Of a stretch of 33,006 nt of DNA, positions 22,919 through 31,861 are shown one piece after another. The notes beneath the pieces were generated by a model. It made no database searches. It worked only from the letters and a program-made list of their open reading frames with translations, and was not told the DNA's origin. This DNA comes from Candidatus Bacteroides intestinipullorum (GTDB lineage Bacteria > Bacteroidota > Bacteroidia > Bacteroidales > Bacteroidaceae), in assembly GCA_018883785.1 (NCBI GenBank), contig JAHLFO010000155.1, positions 1-33,006 on the forward strand, given 5' to 3'. The position numbers and the translations under genes were made by a program. The first letter of the stretch is position 1. Every line of letters starts with the position of its first letter.

Positions 22919-25900
22919 TTGGCTGATTACAAAAATTGTCGCCTTATCAAGAAGCTGAAGAGAACCATACGTGTCATTGTCGGTATTATATTGGGAGTGT
23001 ATATCGGCATGATTTTATTGCTGAACCTGCCCTTTGTCCAGCGACAGATGTCTGTATGGGTATCTGCCAAGCTCAGTTCAGTGTTGGGCAGCGAACTAAG
23101 CATAGGCCAGGTCTATATGGGGCTACTCAACCGTATCATCATCAATGACCTGTACGTTAAGGATCTGGCTGGTGAAGACCTGCTGAAGGTGGCTCGCCTC
23201 TCTGCCAAGTTCGACTTGCTGCCGCTACTGGAAGGTCGCATCTCTATCAGTAACATCCAGTTATTCGGATTCACCATTCAACTGAATAAGAAGACGCCAG
23301 AAGATGCTCCCAACTTCCAGTTCATCATAGATGCCTTCACGCCCAAAGAAGAAAAGACGACCAGTACTGACCTTGACCTGCGCATCAACTCCCTGCTTAT
23401 CCGCAGGGGTACCTTGTCGTACGACGTGCTTTCCGAAAGGAAAACTCCGGGTAAATTCAACGCCAACCACATCAAACTGGACAATATCATCGCTGGCATC
23501 TCCTTGAAAGCCATCCGCAATGACAGCATCAATGCAGCCATCAAACGCCTGAGCGTGGATGAAGCCAACTCCGGCTTCGAGCTGAAAAAACTCAGCCTAC
23601 AGATGATAGGTAACGACCAGCAGATGAGGATAAAGGATTTTGAGATAGCTTTGCCCCATACTTCTATCCAGACAGACACTATCCGCCTGCAATATGATAG
23701 CATTGGCGCCCTTCGGCATTTTACAGACGGAGTGAACTTCTCCTTCCGGATGAAGCCGTCGCGAATCACCTTGCAAGACTTGTCCGCCTTTGTGCCGGCA
23801 TTCGGCTCTTTCCGAGAAACCTTGCAGACGGAAATCATCGCAAGCGGGAGCCTGAACAACTTGAAATGTTCAAAACTTTCCCTATCCTCACCCGGTCGGC
23901 ATTTTTATATGCAAGGCGATGCCTCCCTGCAAGACCTCTCCCAGCCGGATAATGCCTACGTCTTTGCCAATCTTTCGCGGTGGCAAGCTGACCGCGAAGG
24001 CGTGTCTTTCCTTTTGCGGAACTTTGGCAACAATACGTCGAGAGCATTGCAAAATCTGGGCAATATCTCCTTCAGAGGCGAATTATCCGGTTATTTCACC
24101 GACTTGGTCACGTATGGACAAATCCGGACCGACTTGGGAGAAATTCATACAGACGTAAAGATTTCTTCCAACAAGCAAGAAGGTGACTTTGCCTATTCGG
24201 GACAAGTGCAGACACAAGACTTTGACTTAGGCAGCATGTTGGACAACGCCCAATTAGGAAAAATCTCTCTGAGCCTGAACGTGGACGGTAGCCATCGAAA
24301 GCAACAATACCCCCACATTATCCTGCAAGGATTGATCGCCTCCATAGATTATAGCCAATACACCTATCAGAATATCACACTTGACGGAGAATATAAACAG
24401 GGAGGATTTACCGGAAAAATGGCGTTAGAAGACACTAACGGCGCCATCGAACTAAACGGAAGTTTCAATACCGCCGAAAAAATCCCGACATTCAATTTCC
24501 TGGCCACCATCGACCATGTACGCCCACACGCGTTGAACCTTACCTCCGCCTATCAGGGTGTAGAATTTTCCGCCCGTCTGAATGCCAACTTCACCGGAGG
24601 CTCCATTGACGAGATGAACGGGGAAATCAACCTGGACAGCTTATATTACACCCTCCCAGACAAGACTTATTTCCTGGATAATTTCAAGGTCGCGGCCGTC
24701 AACGAAAGCGGAAAAGAAAAATCACTGACCATCAGCTCTAATTTCCTGACCGGCAACATCGCGGGAGATTATTCCTACAAGACCCTCCCCGCCAGTATCC
24801 TAAACATCCTGAAGAGGTATATACCGGCATTGATGGATAATGGCTCCACGAAAGACCTGGAGAAAAAGCGTAAACCTATTCAGACGAACAATAATTTTTA
24901 TTTTGACCTCCATCTTTATGACACCGAGTTGATATCTGCCATCCTTAATATTCCTTTAAAAATATATGCCCACTCCACCATTAAGGGATACTTCAACGAT
25001 GAATCTCAGCGGTTGAGGGTGGAAGGCTATTTCCCCCGGATGCGTTATAAAAATAACTTCATCGAATCGGGCATGTTCTTATGTGAAAATCCCAATCAAC
25101 AAATCCATACCTCCCTGCGCTTCACCAATCGGAAGCCCAAGGGCACCATCAACATAGCCTTGGAAGCGCAAGCTCAGAATGACAGCATCAGGACCATCCT
25201 GAATTGGGGAAACAATGCCAACACGACCTATAGCGGGAGCCTGTCTACTCTCACCCGGCTCATCCGCAAAGAGACGCCTGACTCTTTGAAGCGCCACCTT
25301 GCCCATGCGCCTGTCAAAGCACCGCTGAAAACCATCATCCAGATTCACCAGACAGATGCCATACTCAATGATACGCTTTGGCAAATCCACCCCTCGGAAA
25401 TTGTCATAGATTCGGGAAAAATATTTGTCAATGACTTCAAATTTACCCACAATGAAAGGCACCTGCACATTGACGGCACCCTCTCTAAGATGCCTGAAGA
25501 CACCATACGGATAGATTTGCAAGATATCAACATCGGCTATGTCTTTGACATTGCAGACTTGGGAGTGAACTTCCAAGGAGAAGCCACAGGGCCTGCATTT
25601 GCCAGTGGAGTATTATCCAAACCTGTCATGAGCACCGACTTGTTCATACGCAATCTTGGATTGAACGAAGGCCTCTTGGGTGATGCGCAAATCCATGGAG
25701 AATGGCACCATGATGTAAAAGGCATATATCTCGATGCACGCATCCGAGAAAAAGACATCGCCCGAACCCATGTGCATGGATTCATCTACCCGATAAAGCC
25801 CACAAGCTCCCTTGACTTGCAAATCGATGCCGAAGGAACGAAGCTGAAGTTCATCCACCACTATATGAGAAGCATCACTTCCGATTTTGACGGGCGAGTT

Positions 25901-27556
25901 TGGGGCAACGTGCACTTCTACGGCAAATTCAAAGCACTTACCATGGAAGGCAAAGTCAAGGGGGATGCCTCCCTTAAAGTAGACGTGCTCAATACGACCT
26001 ATAACATCAAGGATAGTATATTCATTGAACCCACAGGCTTGACCTTCCGCAACAACCGGATTTACGACACGCAAGGACACGAAGGCAAAGTCAATGGATA
26101 CTTGCATTACCAACACTTCAAGAACTTGGAATACCACTTCAACTTCAACGTCAACAACATGTTAGTGATGAATACGAAAGAATCCCCTGATTTCCCCTTC
26201 TATGGAGTAGTCTACGCTACAGGCAACGCAACCATAGCCGGTAATGCTAATGATGGGGTGACCATAGATGTGGCCATGACTACCAATAAAAATACCACTT
26301 TTACCTACATCAAAGACAATGTGACATCGGCGGTAAGTAACCAGTTCATCAATTTTGTAGACAAGACTCCCAAGCGCTTGACCTATGATTCCTCCCTCTC
26401 CGATTATGAAGTTGCCCAAAAGGAATTGGAAAAAGAAGAGGAAGAAAAAGGAGATACAGACATCCGATTGAACCTGCAAATTGATGCCACACCGGATGCC
26501 TCGATGCGCATCATCATGGATCCCATGGCAGGAGACTATATCAGTGCCAAAGGCTCCGGCAACATACGGACAGAATTTTTTAATAAAGGCGATGTGAAAA
26601 TGTTCGGGAATTATCGTATCGAGCAAGGTGTCTACAAATTTAGCCTTCAAGAGATCATCCGGAAAGACTTCACCATACAAGAAGGAAGCAACATCTCTTT
26701 CAACGGTTCACCATTGGACGCATACTTAGACATCCAAGCCTATTATACTGTCAACTCCGCCTCATTGAACGATCTGATACCCAATGCCAACGAGTATGTC
26801 AATCAAACGAATGTCAAGGTGAATTGCATCATGGGCATATCCGGTCAACTTACTTCGCCGGACATAAAGTTGGACTTGGAATTGCCTAACGAACGTGAAG
26901 AAGTGCAAGCCCTTGTACGCAACTATATTCCTGATGAAGAACAGATCAACATGCAGATACTGTACTTATTAGGCATTGGGAAATTTTATGCTCCAGAGAA
27001 TACCGGTACAGCACAAAACTCCAACATGATGTCCAGCGTATTGTCATCCACTCTCTCTGGACAATTGAATAATGCGCTTTCCAACATCATCAACAACAAC
27101 AATTGGAATATAGGCACCAACTTCAGCACCGGTGAAGGATGGACAGACATGGAATTTGAAGGCATGCTGTCTGGACAGTTGCTCAACAACCGACTGCTCA
27201 TCAATGGCAATTTCGGATACAGGGATAATCCCTTGGCTAATACTAACTTTGTTGGCGATTTTGAAGCAGAATGGCTCGTTACGCGCTCTGGCAACATTCG
27301 ACTGAAAGCTTACAACGAAACTAATGACAGATATTTCACACGAACCAATCTGACCACTCAAGGCATAGGCATTATATTCAAGAAGGATTTCGACAAATGG
27401 GCAGAACTGCTCTTTTGGAAAAAATGGAAATTAAAGTACTTAAGAAACAAGCGCATACAGGCTGACACTGTCAGGTACAAGGCTGATTCCACATCTGTTC
27501 AGAACACAAAAAGCCAACCTACTCATTCTTCAAATCGTATTGACTTAATAGAATAG
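22919..27556 (+). CDS. tamB: TamB/DUF490 translocation and assembly module protein
   Basis: A very large (about 1,545-residue) envelope protein of the TamB/AsmA-like class, thought to bridge inner and outer membranes and move phospholipids or help outer-membrane assembly. An N-terminal signal anchor (VIVGIILGVYIGMILLLNLPF) is followed by a long beta-rich repeat body and the C-terminal DUF490 domain (GQLTSPDIKLDLELPNEREE, and a segment ending in the KNTTFTYIKDN-type strands earlier). The start is unclear: the in-frame ATG at 22733 lies inside tsaD on the other strand and codes for unrelated sequence. TTG 22919, CTG 22955 (MKRTIRVIVG) and ATG 23009 (inside the anchor) are the options. I list 22919; CTG 22955 fits a promoter at 22911 better. 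Confidence 0.9.
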   Translation: MADYKNCRLIKKLKRTIRVIVGIILGVYIGMILLLNLPFVQRQMSVWVSAKLSSVLGSELSIGQVYMGLLNRIIINDLYVKDLAGEDLLKVARLSAKFDLLPLLEGRISISNIQLFGFTIQLNKKTPEDAPNFQFIIDAFTPKEEKTTSTDLDLRINSLLIRRGTLSYDVLSERKTPGKFNANHIKLDNIIAGISLKAIRNDSINAAIKRLSVDEANSGFELKKLSLQMIGNDQQMRIKDFEIALPHTSIQTDTIRLQYDSIGALRHFTDGVNFSFRMKPSRITLQDLSAFVPAFGSFRETLQTEIIASGSLNNLKCSKLSLSSPGRHFYMQGDASLQDLSQPDNAYVFANLSRWQADREGVSFLLRNFGNNTSRALQNLGNISFRGELSGYFTDLVTYGQIRTDLGEIHTDVKISSNKQEGDFAYSGQVQTQDFDLGSMLDNAQLGKISLSLNVDGSHRKQQYPHIILQGLIASIDYSQYTYQNITLDGEYKQGGFTGKMALEDTNGAIELNGSFNTAEKIPTFNFLATIDHVRPHALNLTSAYQGVEFSARLNANFTGGSIDEMNGEINLDSLYYTLPDKTYFLDNFKVAAVNESGKEKSLTISSNFLTGNIAGDYSYKTLPASILNILKRYIPALMDNGSTKDLEKKRKPIQTNNNFYFDLHLYDTELISAILNIPLKIYAHSTIKGYFNDESQRLRVEGYFPRMRYKNNFIESGMFLCENPNQQIHTSLRFTNRKPKGTINIALEAQAQNDSIRTILNWGNNANTTYSGSLSTLTRLIRKETPDSLKRHLAHAPVKAPLKTIIQIHQTDAILNDTLWQIHPSEIVIDSGKIFVNDFKFTHNERHLHIDGTLSKMPEDTIRIDLQDINIGYVFDIADLGVNFQGEATGPAFASGVLSKPVMSTDLFIRNLGLNEGLLGDAQIHGEWHHDVKGIYLDARIREKDIARTHVHGFIYPIKPTSSLDLQIDAEGTKLKFIHHYMRSITSDFDGRVWGNVHFYGKFKALTMEGKVKGDASLKVDVLNTTYNIKDSIFIEPTGLTFRNNRIYDTQGHEGKVNGYLHYQHFKNLEYHFNFNVNNMLVMNTKESPDFPFYGVVYATGNATIAGNANDGVTIDVAMTTNKNTTFTYIKDNVTSAVSNQFINFVDKTPKRLTYDSSLSDYEVAQKELEKEEEEKGDTDIRLNLQIDATPDASMRIIMDPMAGDYISAKGSGNIRTEFFNKGDVKMFGNYRIEQGVYKFSLQEIIRKDFTIQEGSNISFNGSPLDAYLDIQAYYTVNSASLNDLIPNANEYVNQTNVKVNCIMGISGQLTSPDIKLDLELPNEREEVQALVRNYIPDEEQINMQILYLLGIGKFYAPENTGTAQNSNMMSSVLSSTLSGQLNNALSNIINNNNWNIGTNFSTGEGWTDMEFEGMLSGQLLNNRLLINGNFGYRDNPLANTNFVGDFEAEWLVTRSGNIRLKAYNETNDRYFTRTNLTTQGIGIIFKKDFDKWAELLFWKKWKLKYLRNKRIQADTVRYKADSTSVQNTKSQPTHSSNRIDLIE

Positions 27557-27561
27557 AATCC

Positions 27562-28011
27562 ATGCAATCACTAAATCTACCCCAATTTGACGCAAGGCTA
27601 GGAATCAAAGATGGAAAGCATACCATCCTCGATATAATCCGCCGACGATACGTTACCCTAACACCTGAAGAATGGGTGCGCCAACACTTTGTCCATTTTC
27701 TGATCGAGTATAAAGGATTTCCCCGAGCATTGATGGCCAATGAAGTGCAGCTGTGCTTGAACGGTACTAAAAAACGCTGTGACACCGTGCTTTACAAACG
27801 CGATCTCACAGCGCAAATGATTATTGAATATAAAGCTCCTGACGTAAAAATCACCCAAGCTGTTTTTGACCAAATTGGCCGCTACAATTTAGTATTGCAT
27901 GTCGATTATCTCGTGGTCAGCAATGGTTTACGCCATTATTGTTGCCGGATGGATTACAAGCACAGCACATATACCTTCCTACCCGATATACCTGCCTACA
28001 AAGACTTGTAA
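27562..28011 (+). CDS. Orphan HsdR N-terminal-type PD-(D/E)XK domain protein
   Basis: A 149-residue single-domain protein resembling the HsdR_N_2 family, the nuclease-fold region of type I restriction subunits. The motif is visible: Asp74 in KRCDTVLY and Glu89-x-Lys91 in MIIEYKAP, with Gln103 in QAVFDQIGRYN as the usual following helix. There is no helicase domain and no hsdM or hsdS gene nearby, so it is not a restriction system by itself. It starts 5 bp after tamB and ends 3 bp before a convergent gene. This stand-alone form is common in Bacteroidota. Its role (repair nuclease or other) is unknown. Confidence 0.82.
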   Translation: MQSLNLPQFDARLGIKDGKHTILDIIRRRYVTLTPEEWVRQHFVHFLIEYKGFPRALMANEVQLCLNGTKKRCDTVLYKRDLTAQMIIEYKAPDVKITQAVFDQIGRYNLVLHVDYLVVSNGLRHYCCRMDYKHSTYTFLPDIPAYKDL

Positions 28012-28014
28012 TCT

Positions 28015-28851
28015 TTAGGCTTCAGTCGTGATCTTACGTCTACGTGTGGGCTTATCCTTAGCGGCTTCTTTGACTTCGGTGGTAGTCGTCACTCCTGCCA
28101 GTTCGGGGTCAATCATGATTCGGCCGCAATATTCACAAACTATGATTTTCTTACGTGAGCGGATATCCAACTGACGCTGAGGCGGAATTTTATTGAAGCA
28201 ACCACCACAAGCATCACGTTGAACATAAACGATGCCCAAGCCGTTGCGTGAGTTCTTACGAATGCGTTTAAAAGATTGCAGCAGACGGGGTTCAATCTTA
28301 GTTTCCAAGTCTTTGGCTTTATCGCGCAGGCGTTCTTCCTCCTGCTTGGTCTCGGACACGATTTCATCCAATTCGTTTTTCTTGGCTTCCAAGTCTTTAG
28401 AGCGTTCTTCCATCTTCTCCGTACACTTTTCCACTTCCTTCTCTTTCTCATTCTGCTGATCCGTAAACTCACGGATACGCTTCTCACACAATTCAATTTC
28501 CAGAGTTTGGAACTCTATTTCCTTGCTCAAGAAATCGTACTCACGGTTATTTCGGACATTCTCCTGTTGTTCTTTGTACTTGGCCACGGAAGCCTTAGCC
28601 GTCTCAATCTCTACCTTTTTCCCTGCTATGGAGGTCTTCAAATCGGCAATCTCAGATTTCAATCTCTCCACACGGGTGCTCAGACCGGCAATTTCATCCT
28701 CCAAATCCTGCACCTCCAAAGGCAATTCGCCACGCAAGGTCTTGATCTCATCAATCTTGGACAACATGGTCTGCAACTGATACAAGGCCTTCAATTTCTG
28801 CTCGACAGTCAAGTCCTGTGAATTCTTCTTTACTTCTTTGGTTGTAGCCAT
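28015..28851 (-). CDS. Coiled-coil protein with C4 zinc ribbon
   Basis: A 278-residue protein with a long helical coiled coil (about 15-195, dense in Glu, Lys and Leu heptads) followed by a C4 zinc ribbon: Cys215 and Cys218 in DACGGC, Cys239 and Cys242 in CEYC. A Lys/Arg-rich end follows. This is the zf-RING_7 (formerly DUF164) family, found next to nif3-like genes in many bacteria; nucleic-acid or RNA-related roles have been suggested but not settled. It starts 13 bp after the Nif3-family gene, so they are co-transcribed. Confidence 0.9.
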   Translation of the reverse strand: MATTKEVKKNSQDLTVEQKLKALYQLQTMLSKIDEIKTLRGELPLEVQDLEDEIAGLSTRVERLKSEIADLKTSIAGKKVEIETAKASVAKYKEQQENVRNNREYDFLSKEIEFQTLEIELCEKRIREFTDQQNEKEKEVEKCTEKMEERSKDLEAKKNELDEIVSETKQEEERLRDKAKDLETKIEPRLLQSFKRIRKNSRNGLGIVYVQRDACGGCFNKIPPQRQLDIRSRKKIIVCEYCGRIMIDPELAGVTTTTEVKEAAKDKPTRRRKITTEA

Positions 28852-28864
28852 AACTTTTTAATCT

Positions 28865-29647
28865 TTACATATACCTTATGGGATTTGTATTCACCCTGGT
28901 TGGCTGGATGGGCAACTGGGGACACGCCTCCTTGATTATTTGCTCTAATAGTTCTATTGTATATTGTTCGCTCTCGAAGTGACCGAGACTCGCCAAGAGA
29001 ATGTCATCATCATGTCCTTGGAATTCGTGATACTTGATTTCGCCTGTCAAGAAGACATCGGCACCCGTACATAAGGCTTGAGGTATCAGGAAGGCTCCCG
29101 CCCCTCCGCACAAGGCAACTTTGCGAATCTCACGGCCGCACAACCAATTGTACCGTACAGAAGCTACCTCGAAGATTTTCTTGACACGCCGCAAGAAATC
29201 AGTCTCAGTCTCTGGCTCTTCCAGACATCCGATGACTCCAGAACCGCCCAGCCGGCCATCCTCGAATGGTTGCAAGACTTGGACATCTTTTAGCCCTATC
29301 TTCTCGGCCATCTTGAAACTGACACCTCCAAGGGCATTGTCCAGATTGGTATGGGCAGCATAGAGGGTTATGCCGTTGCAGATCGCTTTCATGGCACACC
29401 GCTCCACGTAGGTGCGCCCTGTCAATGACTTCAAGCCTTGAAAGATGAGCGGATGGTGCGACACCACCAAGTTAAATCCCAAAGCTTCCGCCTCGTCCAG
29501 CACGTCCTCGGTGACGTCCAGACACAACAAAGCCCCTGTGGCTTCCGTCCCTGTCAGTCCCAATTGCAAGCCTGCATTGTCGTAGCTGTCTTGCAAGGGC
29601 AGAGGCGCGAAACGCTCAAGGGCATCTATGATTTCCTTGATTTTCAT
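28865..29647 (-). CDS. Nif3-like dinuclear metal-centre protein
   Basis: A 260-residue Nif3/YbgI-family protein. Metal ligands are visible: VVSHHPLIF, AAHTNLDNA, GEIKYHE and LGHFESEQYT, which bind a two-metal site in a hexameric ring. Its substrate is not firmly known; a GTP cyclohydrolase 1 type 2 name in databases is only by homology. I chose Met at 29647 (MKIKEI): the frame runs open to 29704, but the extra 19 residues overlap the promoter and look unlike the family. Many Bacteroidota homologues are longer, with an inserted domain that is absent here. Confidence 0.9.
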   Translation of the reverse strand: MKIKEIIDALERFAPLPLQDSYDNAGLQLGLTGTEATGALLCLDVTEDVLDEAEALGFNLVVSHHPLIFQGLKSLTGRTYVERCAMKAICNGITLYAAHTNLDNALGGVSFKMAEKIGLKDVQVLQPFEDGRLGGSGVIGCLEEPETETDFLRRVKKIFEVASVRYNWLCGREIRKVALCGGAGAFLIPQALCTGADVFLTGEIKYHEFQGHDDDILLASLGHFESEQYTIELLEQIIKEACPQLPIQPTRVNTNPIRYM

Positions 29648-29667
29648 CACTCTCGCAGATTTGGGCG

Positions 29668-29675
29668 CAAAGGTA
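29668..29675 (-). promoter_or_regulatory. Promoter -7 element of the Nif3/zinc-ribbon operon
   Basis: TACCTTTG on the minus strand fits TAnnTTTG exactly and ends 20 bp upstream of the chosen ATG. The -33 element is poor. It supports the shorter start of the Nif3-family gene. Confidence 0.6.
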
Positions 29676-29717
29676 AGGAAAAAATGGGAGATAAGGAAGC
29701 ACAAGCCGCCCTATTTT

Positions 29718-29749
29718 TTTGGCAATACGGATGGTACGCCGTATCTTTG
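29718..29749 (+). promoter_or_regulatory. Promoter of menA
   Basis: TTTG (29718-29721), a 20-bp spacer and TATCTTTG (29742-29749) match the Bacteroidota consensus at every position. It lies 26 bp before the menA ATG and diverges from the Nif3 promoter. Confidence 0.85.
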
Positions 29750-29775
29750 CCCCTATAAACCTAACAACATAAGAC

Positions 29776-30684
29776 ATGAAAGATATCCGCAGAAACTCCG
29801 CGCATGCCTGGCTACTGGCTGCGCGCCCCAAGACGTTGACAGCTGCACTCATCCCCGTCATGCTGGGCAGCGGACTGGCTTTTTCCGACGGGGCTTTCCA
29901 AGTGCCCCAAGCTGTATTGTGCCTGCTCTTTGCTTGCACCATGCAGATTGCTGCAAACTTCATCAACGACCTCTACGACTACCAGAAGGGCACGGACCGG
30001 GAAGACCGCCTGGGCCCCCGACGGGCCTGTGCCGAAGGCTGGATAACGCCCCGCGCCATGCGGATGGGCATCGGCCTGACCCTGCTTATCGCCTGCTTGT
30101 GCGGGCTGGGGCTACTCTACTTGTCGTGGGGGAGGCTGCCGCACGGAGGCTGGGAACTGATTGCCGTGGGCGTGACGTGCATCCTCTTTGCATTCCTATA
30201 TACAACTTACTTGTCCTACCGGGGATGGGGCGACTTGCTGGTGCTGGTGTTCTTCGGCTTCATCCCCGTGGGGGGGACGTATTATGTGCAGGCAGGCGTG
30301 CTGAATGTGGACGTACTGGTGCTCTCGCTGGTGGCCGGACTGGTGATTGACACCCTGCTGATGGTGAACAACTACCGCGACGTAGAGCAGGACCGCATCA
30401 GCGGCAAACAGACACTGGTGGCACGATTCGGCGCACGATTCGGACGGCAGGCTTACCTGGCCCTGGGCATCGCCGCAGTGCTGCTCTGCACGTGGTTCGT
30501 GTTCAGCGGGCGACTGACCTGGCTGGACTTCATCTGGGCGCCGTGCATCTACTTCTACCTGCACCTGATGACGTGGCGGCGCATGTGCATCATCCGTAGC
30601 GGAGAAAAACTGAACAGCATACTGGGCGAGACCTCGCGCAATATGCTGTTCCTGGGCATCCTGCTGAGCGTGGCGCTCAGTTAG
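29776..30684 (+). CDS. menA: 1,4-dihydroxy-2-naphthoate polyprenyltransferase MenA
   Basis: MenA attaches the isoprenoid tail to dihydroxynaphthoate in menaquinone synthesis. The 302-residue UbiA-family membrane protein has the first Asp-rich motif NDLYDYQKGTDREDR (64-78) and the second NNYRDVEQDRISGK (about 198-211), both of which bind prenyl diphosphate through Mg2+. About eight or nine hydrophobic segments follow the expected pattern. AWLLAARPKTLTAALIPV (11-28) is typical of MenA. The stop codon overlaps the stop of rfbB on the other strand (TTAG at 30681-30684). The DNA becomes clearly richer in G and C from about this gene on. Confidence 0.94.
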   Translation: MKDIRRNSAHAWLLAARPKTLTAALIPVMLGSGLAFSDGAFQVPQAVLCLLFACTMQIAANFINDLYDYQKGTDREDRLGPRRACAEGWITPRAMRMGIGLTLLIACLCGLGLLYLSWGRLPHGGWELIAVGVTCILFAFLYTTYLSYRGWGDLLVLVFFGFIPVGGTYYVQAGVLNVDVLVLSLVAGLVIDTLLMVNNYRDVEQDRISGKQTLVARFGARFGRQAYLALGIAAVLLCTWFVFSGRLTWLDFIWAPCIYFYLHLMTWRRMCIIRSGEKLNSILGETSRNMLFLGILLSVALS

Positions 30685-31820
30685 CGGTTGCCGTACATCC
30701 GTTCGTAGTACTTCTGATAATCACCGCTGGTCACCTCTTCCACCCAATCCTGGTGGTTGAGGTACCACTCGATGGTGCGGACGATGCCCACCTCGAACGT
30801 CGTCTCCGGATACCAGCCCAACTCTTCGCGGATCTTGGTGGGGTCGATGGCATAACGCTGGTCGTGCCCCAAGCGGTCCTTGACGAAGGTGATGAGCCCG
30901 TCGTTGATCCAGCTGATGTCTATCTCGCCATCGGCACCTATATCCTTCTTCTTCAGCACCTGGCGATATTCGGGGTGCGACTCCATCAGGCGGTGGATGG
31001 TGGCGATGGTCAGCCGGACAATCTCGAGGTTGGTCTTCTCGTTATGCCCGCCGACGTTGTAGACTTCACCCTCCCGGCCTTGGCGCAAGACGAGGTCGAT
31101 GGCCTTGCAGTGGTCCTCGACGTAGAGCCAGTCGCGCACGTTCGACCCATTGCCATAGACGGGCAGCTGCTTGCCTTCGAGGATGTTCTTGATGATGAGG
31201 GGGATGAGCTTCTCGGGGAAGTGGTAGGGCCCGTAGTTGTTCGAGCAGCGGGTGATGCTGACGGGCATGTGATACGTGTCCCGGTAGGCCATGACGAAGA
31301 GGTCGGCACTGGTCTTCGAGGCGCTGTAGGGGCTGTGCGGGCAGAGGGGCGTCTGCTCGGTGAAGTAGCCCTCGTCGCCCAGGGAGCCGTAGACCTCGTC
31401 GGTGCTGACCTGGTGGTAGCGGACCCCGGCACGCCACGTGGGATAGCCCGTCTCGTCCTTGCCGGTGACCCAGGCGCGGCGGGCGGCGTCGAGCAGGTTC
31501 TGCGTGCCCAGGATATTGGTCAGGAGGAACAGTTGGGGGTTCTCGATGCTGCGGTCCACATGGCTCTCGGCGGCGAAGTTGACCACGTAGTCGAACTTGT
31601 AGCGGCCGAAGAGGTCGTCCACCAGGGCACGGTCGCAGATGTCGCCGCGCACGAAGATGCAGCGCTCGTTGTCGATGTCGCGGGCGATGGTGCCCAGGTT
31701 GCCCGCGTAGGTCAGGGCATCGAGGATGACGACGCGGATATGCTCGTGTATCCGCAGGATGTACTTGATGTAGTTGGCGCCGATGAATCCGGCGGCGCCG
31801 GTCACGAGATAAGTCTTCAT
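30681..31820 (-). CDS. rfbB: dTDP-glucose 4,6-dehydratase RfbB/RmlB
   Basis: RmlB converts dTDP-glucose to dTDP-4-keto-6-deoxyglucose, the second step toward dTDP-rhamnose and other deoxysugars of surface polysaccharides. The 379-residue SDR-family enzyme has the NAD-binding loop VTGAAGFIGANY (6-17), STDEVYGSLG with the DE catalytic pair, YSASK (the YxxxK dyad) and NNYGPYHFPEKLIPL. Length fits the longer Bacteroides form. It follows rfbA after 41 bp. The rfbC and rfbD genes usually found with these two are absent between and downstream of them. The 31821-31861 gap has a short ATTAGTG-type direct repeat. Confidence 0.95.
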   Translation of the reverse strand: MKTYLVTGAAGFIGANYIKYILRIHEHIRVVILDALTYAGNLGTIARDIDNERCIFVRGDICDRALVDDLFGRYKFDYVVNFAAESHVDRSIENPQLFLLTNILGTQNLLDAARRAWVTGKDETGYPTWRAGVRYHQVSTDEVYGSLGDEGYFTEQTPLCPHSPYSASKTSADLFVMAYRDTYHMPVSITRCSNNYGPYHFPEKLIPLIIKNILEGKQLPVYGNGSNVRDWLYVEDHCKAIDLVLRQGREGEVYNVGGHNEKTNLEIVRLTIATIHRLMESHPEYRQVLKKKDIGADGEIDISWINDGLITFVKDRLGHDQRYAIDPTKIREELGWYPETTFEVGIVRTIEWYLNHQDWVEEVTSGDYQKYYERMYGNR

Positions 31821-31861
31821 ATAGTGCTTAGTGTTTAGGGATTAGTGATTAGTGGCCGCTA

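Noticed and set aside
29648..29704. N-terminal extension of the Nif3-family protein
   Set aside because: It contains the TACCTTTG promoter element and residues unlike the family start MKIKEI.
30753..31838. 361-codon plus-strand frame, and 31868-32686 likewise
   Set aside because: Long antisense frames of rfbB and rfbA caused by high-GC third positions; composition is unlike a real protein (Val/Glu/Gly/Ala-rich without motifs).
31821..31861. A fifth 22-bp array between rfbA and rfbB
   Set aside because: The ATTAGTG repeats have a 7-bp period and no arm/loop symmetry, so they do not fit the other four.
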